A stretch of 17,418 nt of DNA from Flavobacteriales bacterium (GCA_030728235.1 JANRAA010000156.1:1-17418), one strand, 5' to 3'; shown: positions 7,075 to 14,863, counted from the stretch's first letter. Numbers and translations are program-made. The notes: generated from the sequence alone by a model not told the origin.

Positions 7075-8451
7075 ATGAAGAATTACGCCTTGTTTCTTTT
7101 TGCCTTTATCACATTGCTAGTGTGCAGTCAAAGTGCCTTCGCGCAGACAGTTGACGGATTATGGCATGGATACCTTCGCGCTCCCGGGACCTCTATCATT
7201 CTGACATTGGACCTCAAAGGAGGAGAAGACATAGCAGGACAGCTACGCATGAACAATTCAGAAACGGGAATGGCCTTCAGCAGTTGTGAAAAAACCGGAG
7301 ACCTTTTGTTATTGCGCATTTCGGATTTGAATATCGAAATAAATCTGAAACTAGCGGAAGAGACCTTGACTGGAACTTTCACCCAAGAAGGCCAAAGTCT
7401 CGACATTTCATTCGGAAGAAATGAGCTTACAGAGGAGGTTGTTCGCCGCACTCAAGACCCCATCGGACCCTTTATTTACCGCATAAAAGAAGTACAGATT
7501 TCGCATGAAGACCACATATTAGCTGGCACCATGTTCTTGCCCGAAGGAGAAGTAAAAACCATGGCTGTATTCATTACCGGGTCGGGTCCGCAGAACCGTG
7601 ATGAAGAAATTTTAGGGCACAAACCCTTTTTGGTTATTGCCGATGATTTAGCGCGCGCTGGTATAGCGACGTTGCGGTGCGACGATCGCGGCGTGGGAGA
7701 GTCAACAGGAGATTTTTGGAGCGCTACCAGCGCAGATTTTGCAAGTGATGTTTCTGCGATTGTGCGTTTCGTGAGAAGTCAATCAGCATTTGGCACGGCT
7801 AAAGTTGGACTGATTGGGCACAGTGAAGGAGGAGTTGTAGCGGCAATGGTTGCATCGCAGGGCGGCATTGATTTTGTGATTTCTCTTGCCGGCCCGGGAG
7901 TTATTGGTTCACAATTGCTTACAACCCAGCAGCGCGACATCATGATGTCGCAAGGTTACACATACGACGATGCTGTGGCTTATTCAGATCGTATTACCCG
8001 CATAACGAACCTTATTATATCGGCACCTGAAGGGGCCGACTTGGATGCTTTGATTGATGATGAATACAACGCGCTTCGGAAAGATGGAAGTTTTAGTGAA
8101 GAGTTGATTTTAGAAGAAAAGAAACAACTCATTGCATCATTGAAAGGGCCTTGGATGCGCTATTTCATGAATCTTGACCCAGCACCTTATTGGGAAAAGG
8201 TTGGTTGTCCGACCCTCGCCATGAACGGCGACAAAGACCTACAAGTAGCACATGGCGTCAACCTTCGCAGCATAGGTTTTGCAATGCGCAGGGGAGGAAA
8301 CAAGCAGTTTACATCGAAAACACTGATGAACCACAATCATCTATTTCAAGAAACAACAACGGGCAGTTTGTCGGAATATGGCGAGTTGGATCAAACCATT
8401 TCGCTAGAAGCATTGCGAATTATCAGAGATTGGCTGTTGGCATTGAAATGA
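7075..8451 (+). CDS. Secreted alpha/beta hydrolase (dienelactone hydrolase / S9-like esterase-peptidase fold)
   Basis: The 458-residue protein has a Sec signal peptide (MKNYALFLFAFITLLVCSQSAFA, cut before QTVDG). An N-terminal beta-rich domain (about 25-125) follows, of the type found before hydrolases in Bacteroidota (DGLWHGYLRAPG, LTGTFTQEGQSLDISF). The alpha/beta hydrolase domain (about 138-458) has an oxyanion-region FITGSGPQNRDEE, RCDDRGVGEST, the nucleophile elbow GHSEGG with Ser250, a probable acid Asp388 (NGDKDLQV) and His422 (MNHNHLFQ). It should act outside the cytoplasm on an ester or peptide bond; the substrate is unknown. The ATG at 7075 gives an intact signal peptide. A TAnnTTTG-like box with one mismatch (7062-7069) lies 5 bases before it. 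A LytS/LytTR pair follows after 59 bases and may be co-transcribed. Confidence 0.85.
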   Translation: MKNYALFLFAFITLLVCSQSAFAQTVDGLWHGYLRAPGTSIILTLDLKGGEDIAGQLRMNNSETGMAFSSCEKTGDLLLLRISDLNIEINLKLAEETLTGTFTQEGQSLDISFGRNELTEEVVRRTQDPIGPFIYRIKEVQISHEDHILAGTMFLPEGEVKTMAVFITGSGPQNRDEEILGHKPFLVIADDLARAGIATLRCDDRGVGESTGDFWSATSADFASDVSAIVRFVRSQSAFGTAKVGLIGHSEGGVVAAMVASQGGIDFVISLAGPGVIGSQLLTTQQRDIMMSQGYTYDDAVAYSDRITRITNLIISAPEGADLDALIDDEYNALRKDGSFSEELILEEKKQLIASLKGPWMRYFMNLDPAPYWEKVGCPTLAMNGDKDLQVAHGVNLRSIGFAMRRGGNKQFTSKTLMNHNHLFQETTTGSLSEYGELDQTISLEALRIIRDWLLALK

Positions 8452-8510
8452 AAGCAATAACACTGCGAAAAGTGGCACACTGTGTTATCTTCGGTCGCTA
8501 ATAAAAGGAC

Positions 8511-9569
8511 ATGAGTTCAGACATAGCAGATAAGAAAAGTCCGTTTTGGACTGCACAGATTACAGGCTGGACCATCTTCATGGTGTTGGTAGTAGGCGTG
8601 TTGTTGACGAACGAAACGGTGCATTGGACGACCGTTGTGTCATCAACCAGCAATGTGCTGCTCGGTTTCATCGTGACCAGTTTATTTCGTCATTTCGTTC
8701 GTTTGCGCGAGTGGGCCAATCGGAATTTGCGCCGCTTATGGTTACCCCTTCTTATGGGCTGTTTGACTAGCGCATTGATATGGACCGCAGCCACTGTTGG
8801 TGTTCATTTCAGTTTGGGGTCGTATACACCAGAGCACAAAGCCGACATGACCACCATTACCTTTTTGATAGCCTTGTTGAACAACTACTTCATCGTCATT
8901 TTATGGAGTTTGTTGTATTTCGCATATCACTTTTTCGAGATTGGGCAGACTGCTCGGATAGCCCGGTACAAATCAGAAGCAGCAGCTCGGGATGCGCAGT
9001 TGAATACCTTGAAAGGACAGATCAACCCCCACTTTATGTTCAACAGTTTGAACAACATACGCGCCTTGATGTTGGAGGATGTACCACGAGCCAGAGAGAT
9101 GGTCACCAAGCTTTCGGAGCTATTGCGCTACAGCATGATGCATTCAGAAGACAAAGAAGTGACCTTGAAAGAAGAGATTTCAGTGGTTGTAGATTTTCTT
9201 GAACTGTGCAAGATACAATACGAGCACCGCTTGAACTATGAGATCACCATTGACCCTGAGACCGAGGGCTTTCGGATACCACCGATGATTATCCAGATAC
9301 TTGTAGAAAATAGTGTAAAACACGGTATCAGCAGCAGGTTGGAAGGCGGTAATGTTTGGGTTGCTGCCCATAGAGAAGGCGACAATTTGGTCATGGAGGT
9401 GAGTAATTCAGGCGAGTGGGTGCACACCACAGAGCGCAAAGTAGAGAACAGCGGCATAGGATTGCCGAACATAAGAAGACGATTACAACTTATATATGGC
9501 GAGGCTGCCACAATGCTTTTAAGACAAGAAGAATCGCGCGTAGTAGCGCGGATAACCATACCTGTTTAA
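8511..9569 (+). CDS. LytS-type sensor histidine kinase
   Basis: The 352-residue membrane kinase has four predicted membrane helices (about 13-33, 42-62, 77-99 and 115-140), a short linker, then the His_kinase domain of the LytS/YehU class. Its phosphoacceptor motif is LKGQINPHFMFNSLNNIRAL with His174. A GHKL ATPase half follows, with an N-box at PPMIIQILVENSVKHGI and a G-box in NSGIGLPNIRRRL. There is no separate extracytoplasmic sensor domain, so the signal is probably sensed in or near the membrane. The response regulator gene begins two bases after the stop, so the two form one transcription unit and an evident two-component pair. A near-match promoter box TATCTTCG (8486-8493, one mismatch) lies 17 bases before the ATG, and a weak AAAAGGA lies just upstream of it. 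Confidence 0.93.
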   Translation: MSSDIADKKSPFWTAQITGWTIFMVLVVGVLLTNETVHWTTVVSSTSNVLLGFIVTSLFRHFVRLREWANRNLRRLWLPLLMGCLTSALIWTAATVGVHFSLGSYTPEHKADMTTITFLIALLNNYFIVILWSLLYFAYHFFEIGQTARIARYKSEAAARDAQLNTLKGQINPHFMFNSLNNIRALMLEDVPRAREMVTKLSELLRYSMMHSEDKEVTLKEEISVVVDFLELCKIQYEHRLNYEITIDPETEGFRIPPMIIQILVENSVKHGISSRLEGGNVWVAAHREGDNLVMEVSNSGEWVHTTERKVENSGIGLPNIRRRLQLIYGEAATMLLRQEESRVVARITIPV

Positions 9570-9571
9570 GA

Positions 9572-10315
9572 ATGGAAAAGATCACTGCATTAATTATAGA
9601 AGACTCTCGCTTAGCGCGATTGGAGTTGAAGAACATGCTTGAACAGCATCCAGAAATTGAGATCATCGGTGAGGCCGATAACGCAGCAGACGGTGAAAAA
9701 TTGATAATTAGTTTGGCCCCTGAGCTGTTGTTTTTAGATATCCACATGCCTGGGAAGAATGGGTTTGAGCTGTTGGAGTCGTTAGACAACATACCCGAAG
9801 TAATTTTCACCACCGCTTACGACGAGTACGCGATTAAATCGTTCGAGTACAATGCCCTCGACTACCTCTTGAAGCCGCTTAAGGCCGACCGCTTGGCCAA
9901 AGCCATAGAGAAAGTGCGGCAGCATTTGGGCACTGAAGAAGAGCAAGAAGGCAAAGAGCGAGAGTTTAAAGAAGGTGTTTTGGATGCCTCGAAAAAAGTT
10001 TTCGTGAAAGACGGTGAAAAATGCTGGCTTGTCCGTTTGGGCGACATCCGCTTATTTGAAGTGTGCGGCAACTACTCACGTGTATTTTTCGACAACCACA
10101 AACCCCTGATTTTAAGATCTTTGAATCAATTGGAAGAGCGATTGGATGAGAACACCTTTTTCAGAGCGAACCGCCAGCAGATCATCAACTTAGAATGTAT
10201 AGAAAAGGTTGATAGCTGGTTTAACGGGCGATTGAAGATCACCTTGAAAGGCGGGACAGAAGTAGAGATTTCTCGTCGTCAGGCTGTTCGCTTCAAAGAG
10301 CTATTGAGTTTGTAA
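9572..10315 (+). CDS. LytTR-family DNA-binding response regulator
   Basis: The 247-residue protein has a receiver domain (about 4-118) with the acidic pair Glu10/Asp11, phosphoacceptor Asp56 (LLFLDIHMPG), switch Thr80/81 (FTTAYDEYA) and conserved Lys101 (LLKPL). A charged linker (119-140) leads to a LytTR DNA-binding domain (about 143-247, with VRLGDIRLFEVCGNYSRVFF and TFFRANRQQIINLECIEKV). It should be phosphorylated by the kinase encoded two bases upstream and then bind direct-repeat promoter sites. The frame is open upstream to 9416 but that part overlaps the kinase; the ATG at 9572 starts exactly at the conserved first strand (MEKITALIIEDSRLAR) and is clearly right. No terminator follows; the next gene has its own promoter candidates. 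Confidence 0.95.
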   Translation: MEKITALIIEDSRLARLELKNMLEQHPEIEIIGEADNAADGEKLIISLAPELLFLDIHMPGKNGFELLESLDNIPEVIFTTAYDEYAIKSFEYNALDYLLKPLKADRLAKAIEKVRQHLGTEEEQEGKEREFKEGVLDASKKVFVKDGEKCWLVRLGDIRLFEVCGNYSRVFFDNHKPLILRSLNQLEERLDENTFFRANRQQIINLECIEKVDSWFNGRLKITLKGGTEVEISRRQAVRFKELLSL

Positions 10316-10331
10316 CGTATATTTGAGTGTA

Positions 10332-10355
10332 TACAAATCGGTAAACGAATTTGTA
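10332..10355. promoter_or_regulatory. Imperfect dyad upstream of the threonine dehydrogenase gene
   Basis: The arms TACAAAT (10332-10338) and ATTTGTA (10349-10355) are exact inverse complements. They extend inwards by CG/CG with one bulged A, around the centre GTAAA. The right arm runs into the candidate -7 box at 10354-10361, which is where a repressor site would sit. It could also be chance in AT-rich promoter DNA. Confidence 0.35.
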
Positions 10356-10361
10356 CATTTG
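10354..10361 (+). promoter_or_regulatory. Candidate -7 promoter element (TAnnTTTG) for threonine dehydrogenase
   Basis: TACATTTG is an exact match to the Bacteroidota TAnnTTTG element and lies 46 bases before the ATG at 10408, leaving a leader of roughly 40 bases. A second exact match, TATATTTG (10318-10325), lies 28 bases further upstream and could be an alternative box or supply a TTTG. Confidence 0.5.
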
Positions 10362-10407
10362 CAGCGCGTAAGCCCACCCTGAAATTCTGTAATGACCAGA
10401 AGTGAAC

Positions 10408-11382
10408 ATGAGAAAAGAACGCTCTTTAGTAATTGGTGCCGCCGGCCAGATCGGCATTGAACTCGTTATCAAGTTAAAAGAAATGTATGGCGCCGAAAAC
10501 GTTATCGCCGCTGATATTCGTCCGCCACATGCAGAAGAAGTTGCAGACGTACATTTCGAACACCTCAACATACTCAACCACGAGCAGCTTGAAAGCATAC
10601 TCGAGAAGCACAAAGTAGACGTTGTTTATCAGTTGGCCGCGTTGCTATCGGCAAGTGCTGAGAAGCAGCCTGATTTAGCGTGGGACTTGAACATGAATGG
10701 CTTGTTCAACATCTTGAATGCCGCCCGCAAAGGATTGGTAAAGCGTGTCTTTTGGCCATCATCTATTGCTGTGTTTGGTCCGACAACGCCCGCTGTTGGC
10801 ACTCCTCAGACAACAGTTTGTGAGCCGAACACTATATATGGTATTTCAAAACTAGCTGGAGAACGTTGGTGTGAATATTACCACGCCAAATTTGGAGTCG
10901 ACGTCCGCAGCTTGCGCTACCCCGGTTTGATTGGCCACCGCAGCTTACCTGGTGGCGGCACAACCGACTACGCTGTAGATATATTCCACAAAGCCTTGGA
11001 GCAAGGCAGATACGAGTCGTTTTTATCAGCCGACACCCGTTTGCCGATGATGTACATTGAGGAAGCGATACGTGCGACCATTGAATTGATGGAAGCGCCA
11101 GCGGAGAAAATTAAGATCCGCTCATCTTACAACCTCTCTGGCATTGATTTCACTCCAGCGGAATTGGCTGAAGCCATCAAGAAAGACATGTCTGATTTCA
11201 CCATCAGTTACGCCCCTGATTTCCGTCAGAAAATTGCCGACAGCTGGCCACAAAGCATTGATGACAGTGTAGCTCAAAGCGACTGGGATTGGAAGACCGA
11301 TCAAACAGTTGACGATTTGGTGAGCATCATGATGACCGCTTTGCGAAAAAAAAAACTGATTTCTGAAACTTCGGAGAATTGA
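10408..11382 (+). CDS. tdh: L-threonine 3-dehydrogenase, short-chain dehydrogenase/epimerase-like type
   Basis: The 324-residue protein is an extended SDR with the NAD-binding motif GAAGQIG (10-16), an acidic end of strand 2 (AADIRPP), YQLAALLSA, Ser118/119 in PSSIAVFG, and the catalytic YGISK (Tyr144, Lys148). The words RSLRYPGLIGH, PGGGTTDYAVDIFHKAL, LPMMYIEEAIRATIELM and SYAPDFRQKIADSWP are hallmarks of the Flavobacterium/Cytophaga-type threonine dehydrogenase rather than sugar epimerases. It oxidises L-threonine to 2-amino-3-ketobutyrate with NAD+, which the ligase Kbl then splits to glycine and acetyl-CoA. It is not homologous to the zinc-dependent Tdh of E. coli. Kbl is not in the window. 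The ATG at 10408 is preferred to an in-frame GTG at 10402. The 3' end contains an A10 tract (11346-11355). Confidence 0.92.
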   Translation: MRKERSLVIGAAGQIGIELVIKLKEMYGAENVIAADIRPPHAEEVADVHFEHLNILNHEQLESILEKHKVDVVYQLAALLSASAEKQPDLAWDLNMNGLFNILNAARKGLVKRVFWPSSIAVFGPTTPAVGTPQTTVCEPNTIYGISKLAGERWCEYYHAKFGVDVRSLRYPGLIGHRSLPGGGTTDYAVDIFHKALEQGRYESFLSADTRLPMMYIEEAIRATIELMEAPAEKIKIRSSYNLSGIDFTPAELAEAIKKDMSDFTISYAPDFRQKIADSWPQSIDDSVAQSDWDWKTDQTVDDLVSIMMTALRKKKLISETSEN

Positions 11383-11426
11383 TCACGTATGAGTAGGCAC
11401 GAGTAATCGTGTTTAACCTTACTGTG

Positions 11427-12311
11427 ATGAATATCATCAATACCACCAGAAAAAACTTTTTACTGTTAACACTCATGTTTTTATCAGTTGTTGCCACAGC
11501 GGCAGGCGACGGATTAAATGTTGTTGACAGCAATGGCCAGCGTCAAGGATACTGGATTATCAAAGGCTACATGGCCGATGATCCAGCATACAACCCCAAT
11601 GCTACTGTAGAAGAAGGATCGTACAAGAACAACCTCAAAGAGGGTGTTTGGAAGCGCTTTTACCCCAACGGCAAGTTGCGGAGTGAGATTACTTACGAAG
11701 CCAACCGGCCCAATGGAAAGTACTCTATTTACTATGAAACCGGTGTTTTAGAGGAAGGAGGAACGTGGAACCGCAACAAGAACATCGGCGAGTTCAAACG
11801 TTTCCACTCCAACGGAAACATGCAGCAAGACTTCTTCTTCGCCGATAGCGGAAAGCGCAATGGTGTGCAGCGATACTTCCATGAAAACGGACAACTCGCT
11901 TTGGAAGTTAACATCCTCAACGGAAAAGAAGAGGGTGAGATGCGCAGGTACAACGAGAAAGGGAAGTTGATAGAAGTGAAAGTACTGAACGACGGTGTTT
12001 TAAAGCCAGGCAGCATTCGCACCTATGAGAAGACACCCGTGGAGATCAAAGCTGAAAAGCAGCCACAAGCTATCACATCCGCCGGTGGAGGCGTGAAAGA
12101 CACCCCAAACAATGCATTTACGTTTGAGCCAAACGGCTACAACATTCTTTACAACGAAACCCAGCAGGTAACACAGATTGGACAGTTTAACAACGGACGA
12201 CTGTGGGAAGGCAAGTGGTACCGCTACAACCAAGACGGAATACTCGTGAGAATAGAGATTTACCGCAACGGCAAGTACATTGGTACAGGCGTTTTAGAGA
12301 CCGACGAATAA
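11427..12311 (+). CDS. Secreted MORN/YwqK-type repeat protein
   Basis: The 294-residue protein has a Sec signal peptide (about 1-26, FLLLTLMFLSVVATA). Then come several ~22-residue repeats of the YwqK/MORN-2 kind (GSYKNNLKEGVWKRFYPNGK at 64-83, PNGKYSIYYETGVLEEGG, NIGEFKRFHSNGNMQQD, RNGVQRYFHENGQLALEV, KEEGEMRRYNEKGKLIEV, and another after a linker: RLWEGKWYRYNQDGILVRI at 258-276). Each repeat has a G-x-W/F/Y core forming a beta-hairpin. Such proteins are abundant in Bacteroidota and their function is generally unknown; the historic 'antitoxin YwqK' label is not a demonstrated role, and no toxin partner is seen here. Residues ~205-232 form a low-complexity linker. The ATG at 11427 is chosen over a GTG at 11409 because it gives a clean signal peptide. 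It starts 44 bases after tdh and is followed by a terminator. Confidence 0.82.
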   Translation: MNIINTTRKNFLLLTLMFLSVVATAAGDGLNVVDSNGQRQGYWIIKGYMADDPAYNPNATVEEGSYKNNLKEGVWKRFYPNGKLRSEITYEANRPNGKYSIYYETGVLEEGGTWNRNKNIGEFKRFHSNGNMQQDFFFADSGKRNGVQRYFHENGQLALEVNILNGKEEGEMRRYNEKGKLIEVKVLNDGVLKPGSIRTYEKTPVEIKAEKQPQAITSAGGGVKDTPNNAFTFEPNGYNILYNETQQVTQIGQFNNGRLWEGKWYRYNQDGILVRIEIYRNGKYIGTGVLETDE

Positions 12312-12334
12312 CAACTACATATACCTAAACGGAA

Positions 12335-12365
12335 GGGGCCACCAAATTTGGTGGCTCTTTCATTT
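12335..12365 (+). terminator. Rho-independent terminator after the YwqK-repeat gene
   Basis: The core stem GCCACCA/TGGTGGC (12338-12344 with 12349-12355, loop AATT) is extended by G-C/G-T pairs outside and followed by a T-rich run (CTCTTTCATTTT). It separates the repeat-protein gene from cysS. Confidence 0.8.
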
Positions 12366-12395
12366 TCTATTCACCGTAGAATCAAGCGAATTTAT

Positions 12396-12403
12396 TTTCT
12401 TTG
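12396..12403 (+). promoter_or_regulatory. Possible -7 promoter element just before cysS
   Basis: TTTCTTTG differs from TAnnTTTG at one position and ends 5 bases before the ATG at 12409. This is the same tight spacing as the exact box upstream of the queA-like gene. A terminator immediately upstream means cysS needs a promoter in this short gap (12366-12408), which supports the call. Confidence 0.35.
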
Positions 12404-12408
12404 CACTT

Positions 12409-13899
12409 ATGCAGACACAACGATTTTTGGAGCATCCCTTGAGCATTTACAATAGCTTGAGTAGAGAAAAGAAAGTTTTTGAGCCCTTGAACAGCCCCTT
12501 TGTAGGGATGTACGTTTGTGGCCCTACCGTATACAGCAACGTACACCTCGGAAACGTGCGTACGTTTTTAACCTTCGACATCGTATACAGATACCTCACC
12601 TTTTTAGGCTATAAAGTGCGCTATGTGCGGAACATCACCGACGTTGGTCACCTTGTTGACGATGCTGATGAAGGTGAAGACAAAATTGCGAAAAAGGCAC
12701 GGTTAGACAACCTCGAGCCCATGGAAGTGGTGCAGAAATACACCAACGACTTCCATGATGTGATGCGCATGTTCAACATCCTCTCCCCTTCTATTGAGCC
12801 AACGGCAACGGGGCACATCATAGAGCAGATAGAGATGATTAAGAAAATCATCGATAACGGGTATGCCTATGAGGTGAATGGCAGCGTGTATTTTGACGTC
12901 CGCAAATTGAACGAAACCCACGGGTACGGACAACTATCGGGACGGAAAATCGAAGAATTGATAAGCAACACCCGCAGTTTGGATGGACAAGATGAGAAGC
13001 GCGACGGGTTGGACTTTGCCTTATGGAAGAAAGCCGACAAGACACACCTCATGAAGTGGCCATCGCCTTGGAGTGAAGGATTTCCTGGTTGGCACCTTGA
13101 ATGTTCGGCCATGAGCACCAAGTATTTGGGCAATCAATTCGACATTCACGGCGGTGGAATGGACCTTAAATTTCCACACCACGAATGTGAGATAGCGCAG
13201 AATGTGGGAGCTACCGGACATGAGCCCGTGCGCTATTGGATGCATGGCAACATGTTGACTGTGAACGGACGCAAGATGGCCAAATCGGAAGGAAACGGTT
13301 TTACACCCGAAGAGCTGGTTACAGGCAATCACAAGCTTCTTGACAAAGGATACAGCGCGATGACCGTGCGCTTTTTCATGTTGCAAGGACATTATGCTAG
13401 CACCTTGGATTTCAGCAATGAAGCGCTACAAGCCGCTGAGAAAGGGTACAAAAAGATGATGACAGCATTCGAGTCTATCGCCAAAATAAAACCCGCTGCC
13501 ACCAGTAGTGAAAATATAAACTCATTGCAAAGCAAATGCATGCAGGCCATGAGTGACGACTTCAACACACCTATTTTGATATCAGTATTGTTTGAAGGTG
13601 TGAAAGTTATCAATTCGGCATTGGCCGGACAGGTTACCTTGACCGAGGAAGACATTGCCGCGCTAAAAGAATTATACCAATCGTTCTTATTTGACGTTCT
13701 TGGATTTACATCAGAGGAGAGTGCCGACAACGAGAGTGGCATTGCCGATGGCGTGATGCAGATTTTGTTGAACCTTCGGGATGAAGCCAAGGCGAATAAA
13801 AACTGGAGCGTAGCAGATCAGATTCGCGACCAATTGGCAGCTAGAAATATCATTATTAAAGATGCCAAAGAAGGCACCACCTGGACTTATGAAGCTTAA
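12409..13899 (+). CDS. cysS: Cysteinyl-tRNA synthetase
   Basis: The 496-residue class I aminoacyl-tRNA synthetase charges tRNA-Cys in the cytoplasm. Visible signatures: MYVCGPTVYSNVHLGNVRTF with the HIGH-type motif HLGN (46-49), WHLECSAMS, FDIHGGGMDLKFPHHECEIAQ and the KMSKS-type loop KMAKS (289-293). The four zinc ligands that recognise cysteine are all present: Cys37, Cys232, His257 and Glu261, spaced as in the E. coli enzyme. The C-terminal DALR and anticodon-binding region (about 365-496, SDDFNTPILISVLFE and RDEAKANKNWSVADQIRDQL) is complete. Length is normal to slightly long. The only plausible start is the ATG at 12409. Its last 11 bases overlap the start of the following lipoprotein gene, so the two are probably co-transcribed. 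Confidence 0.97.
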   Translation: MQTQRFLEHPLSIYNSLSREKKVFEPLNSPFVGMYVCGPTVYSNVHLGNVRTFLTFDIVYRYLTFLGYKVRYVRNITDVGHLVDDADEGEDKIAKKARLDNLEPMEVVQKYTNDFHDVMRMFNILSPSIEPTATGHIIEQIEMIKKIIDNGYAYEVNGSVYFDVRKLNETHGYGQLSGRKIEELISNTRSLDGQDEKRDGLDFALWKKADKTHLMKWPSPWSEGFPGWHLECSAMSTKYLGNQFDIHGGGMDLKFPHHECEIAQNVGATGHEPVRYWMHGNMLTVNGRKMAKSEGNGFTPEELVTGNHKLLDKGYSAMTVRFFMLQGHYASTLDFSNEALQAAEKGYKKMMTAFESIAKIKPAATSSENINSLQSKCMQAMSDDFNTPILISVLFEGVKVINSALAGQVTLTEEDIAALKELYQSFLFDVLGFTSEESADNESGIADGVMQILLNLRDEAKANKNWSVADQIRDQLAARNIIIKDAKEGTTWTYEA

Positions 13900-14863
13900 A
13901 CTTACCGCGCTAGCGATGATGCTTGTGTTGTTTTCATGTACTGATGACAAGCCATCAAGTCAGCCAACGCAGCAAAAACCAGTTGTAGTGACGCCAAGTT
14001 TTTCAGGCGACACAGCTTACAAATTTGTTGCAGAACAGGTGGCTTTTGGTCCGCGTGTGCCCAACACAACAGCACATGCCAACTGCGCCGTATATTTGAA
14101 AGAAAAGTTAGAAAGCTATGGAGCCGATGTTATTGTGCAAGAAGCTGTAGTAACCGCTTTTGACGGCAAGGCCTTGAACATGAAAAACATCATTGGGCAG
14201 TTTTCGCCAGAGAAGAAAAACCGCGTGATGCTCTATGCGCACTGGGATACACGTCCGTTCGCGGACAAAGATAGCACCCGCCAAAACGAGCCCATTGATG
14301 GCGCGAACGACGGCGGATCGGGCGTTGGCGTGTTGCTAGAAGTCGCTAGGTTGTTGCATTCACAACCTGCCAATGTAGGGGTAGACATCATCTTTTTCGA
14401 CGCAGAAGATTACGGCGCTCCTGAAGGTGTAGAAACCGGAGACTACACCGATTGGTGTTTGGGCTCACAGTACTGGGCAGAGCACAAACACGTGCCGAAC
14501 TACCGCGCCAAGTATGGAATATTGCTTGATATGGTTGGGTCGTCAGACGCCGTTTTCAACAGAGAAGGCACCTCGATGGCTACCTCACCGATGGTTGTAG
14601 ACAAAGTGTGGCGCACAGCTCAGAAACTTGGTTATGGCGGGTATTTTAAAGATACTGTAACACCACAGACTGTTGATGACAACTACTTCGTGACCGTAAT
14701 GGGAGGCATTCCTTCGGCCAATATCGTGCAATATCATGTGGACGTTTTGACGATGGGGTATGGGTTTTTTCACCACACCCACAAAGACAACATGGACATT
14801 ATAGATCCGAACACATTGAAAGCTGTTGGACAAACCGTTGCCGACTGCATTTATCAGGACTGA
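13889..14863 (+). CDS. M28-family lipoprotein, probable type II glutaminyl-peptide cyclotransferase
   Basis: The 324-residue protein starts with a lipoprotein signal (MKLKLTALAMMLVLFS-C, Cys17). The M28 domain (about 40-322) shows AFGPRVPNTTAH, YAHWDTRPFAD (His118), ANDGGSGVGVLLEVAR (Asp141), DIIFFDAEDYG (Glu173), WCLGSQYWA, GILLDMVG (Asp214) and HHTHKDNMDII (His298). The AHWDTRP...FFDAEDYG...WCLGSQYWA combination is that of the mammalian-type glutaminyl cyclases found in Bacteroidota such as Porphyromonas. These convert N-terminal glutamine, exposed by signal peptidase I, to pyroglutamate in the periplasm using one zinc bound by Asp, Glu and His. A true aminopeptidase activity cannot be excluded. 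The ATG at 13889 is chosen because it gives the signal peptide; an earlier ATG at 13862 lies deep within cysS. Confidence 0.85.
   Translation: MKLKLTALAMMLVLFSCTDDKPSSQPTQQKPVVVTPSFSGDTAYKFVAEQVAFGPRVPNTTAHANCAVYLKEKLESYGADVIVQEAVVTAFDGKALNMKNIIGQFSPEKKNRVMLYAHWDTRPFADKDSTRQNEPIDGANDGGSGVGVLLEVARLLHSQPANVGVDIIFFDAEDYGAPEGVETGDYTDWCLGSQYWAEHKHVPNYRAKYGILLDMVGSSDAVFNREGTSMATSPMVVDKVWRTAQKLGYGGYFKDTVTPQTVDDNYFVTVMGGIPSANIVQYHVDVLTMGYGFFHHTHKDNMDIIDPNTLKAVGQTVADCIYQD

Noticed and set aside
9416..9571. Upstream extension of the response regulator from a GTG
   Set aside because: The extension overlaps the kinase C-terminus in another frame and adds a basic, unlike-protein stretch; the ATG at 9572 begins exactly at the receiver domain.
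11398..11411. Small hairpin CACGA/TCGTG before the YwqK-repeat gene
   Set aside because: Only a 5-bp stem without a T run; not convincing as a terminator or regulator.
11409..12311. YwqK-like protein as the antitoxin of a toxin-antitoxin pair
   Set aside because: The protein has a secretion signal and no toxin gene is adjacent; the label in databases is historical and unsupported here.
13021..13392. A 123-codon minus-strand open frame opposite cysS
   Set aside because: It lies wholly inside the conserved catalytic region of cysS and its translation has no recognisable motif; the cysS frame explains the codon pattern.
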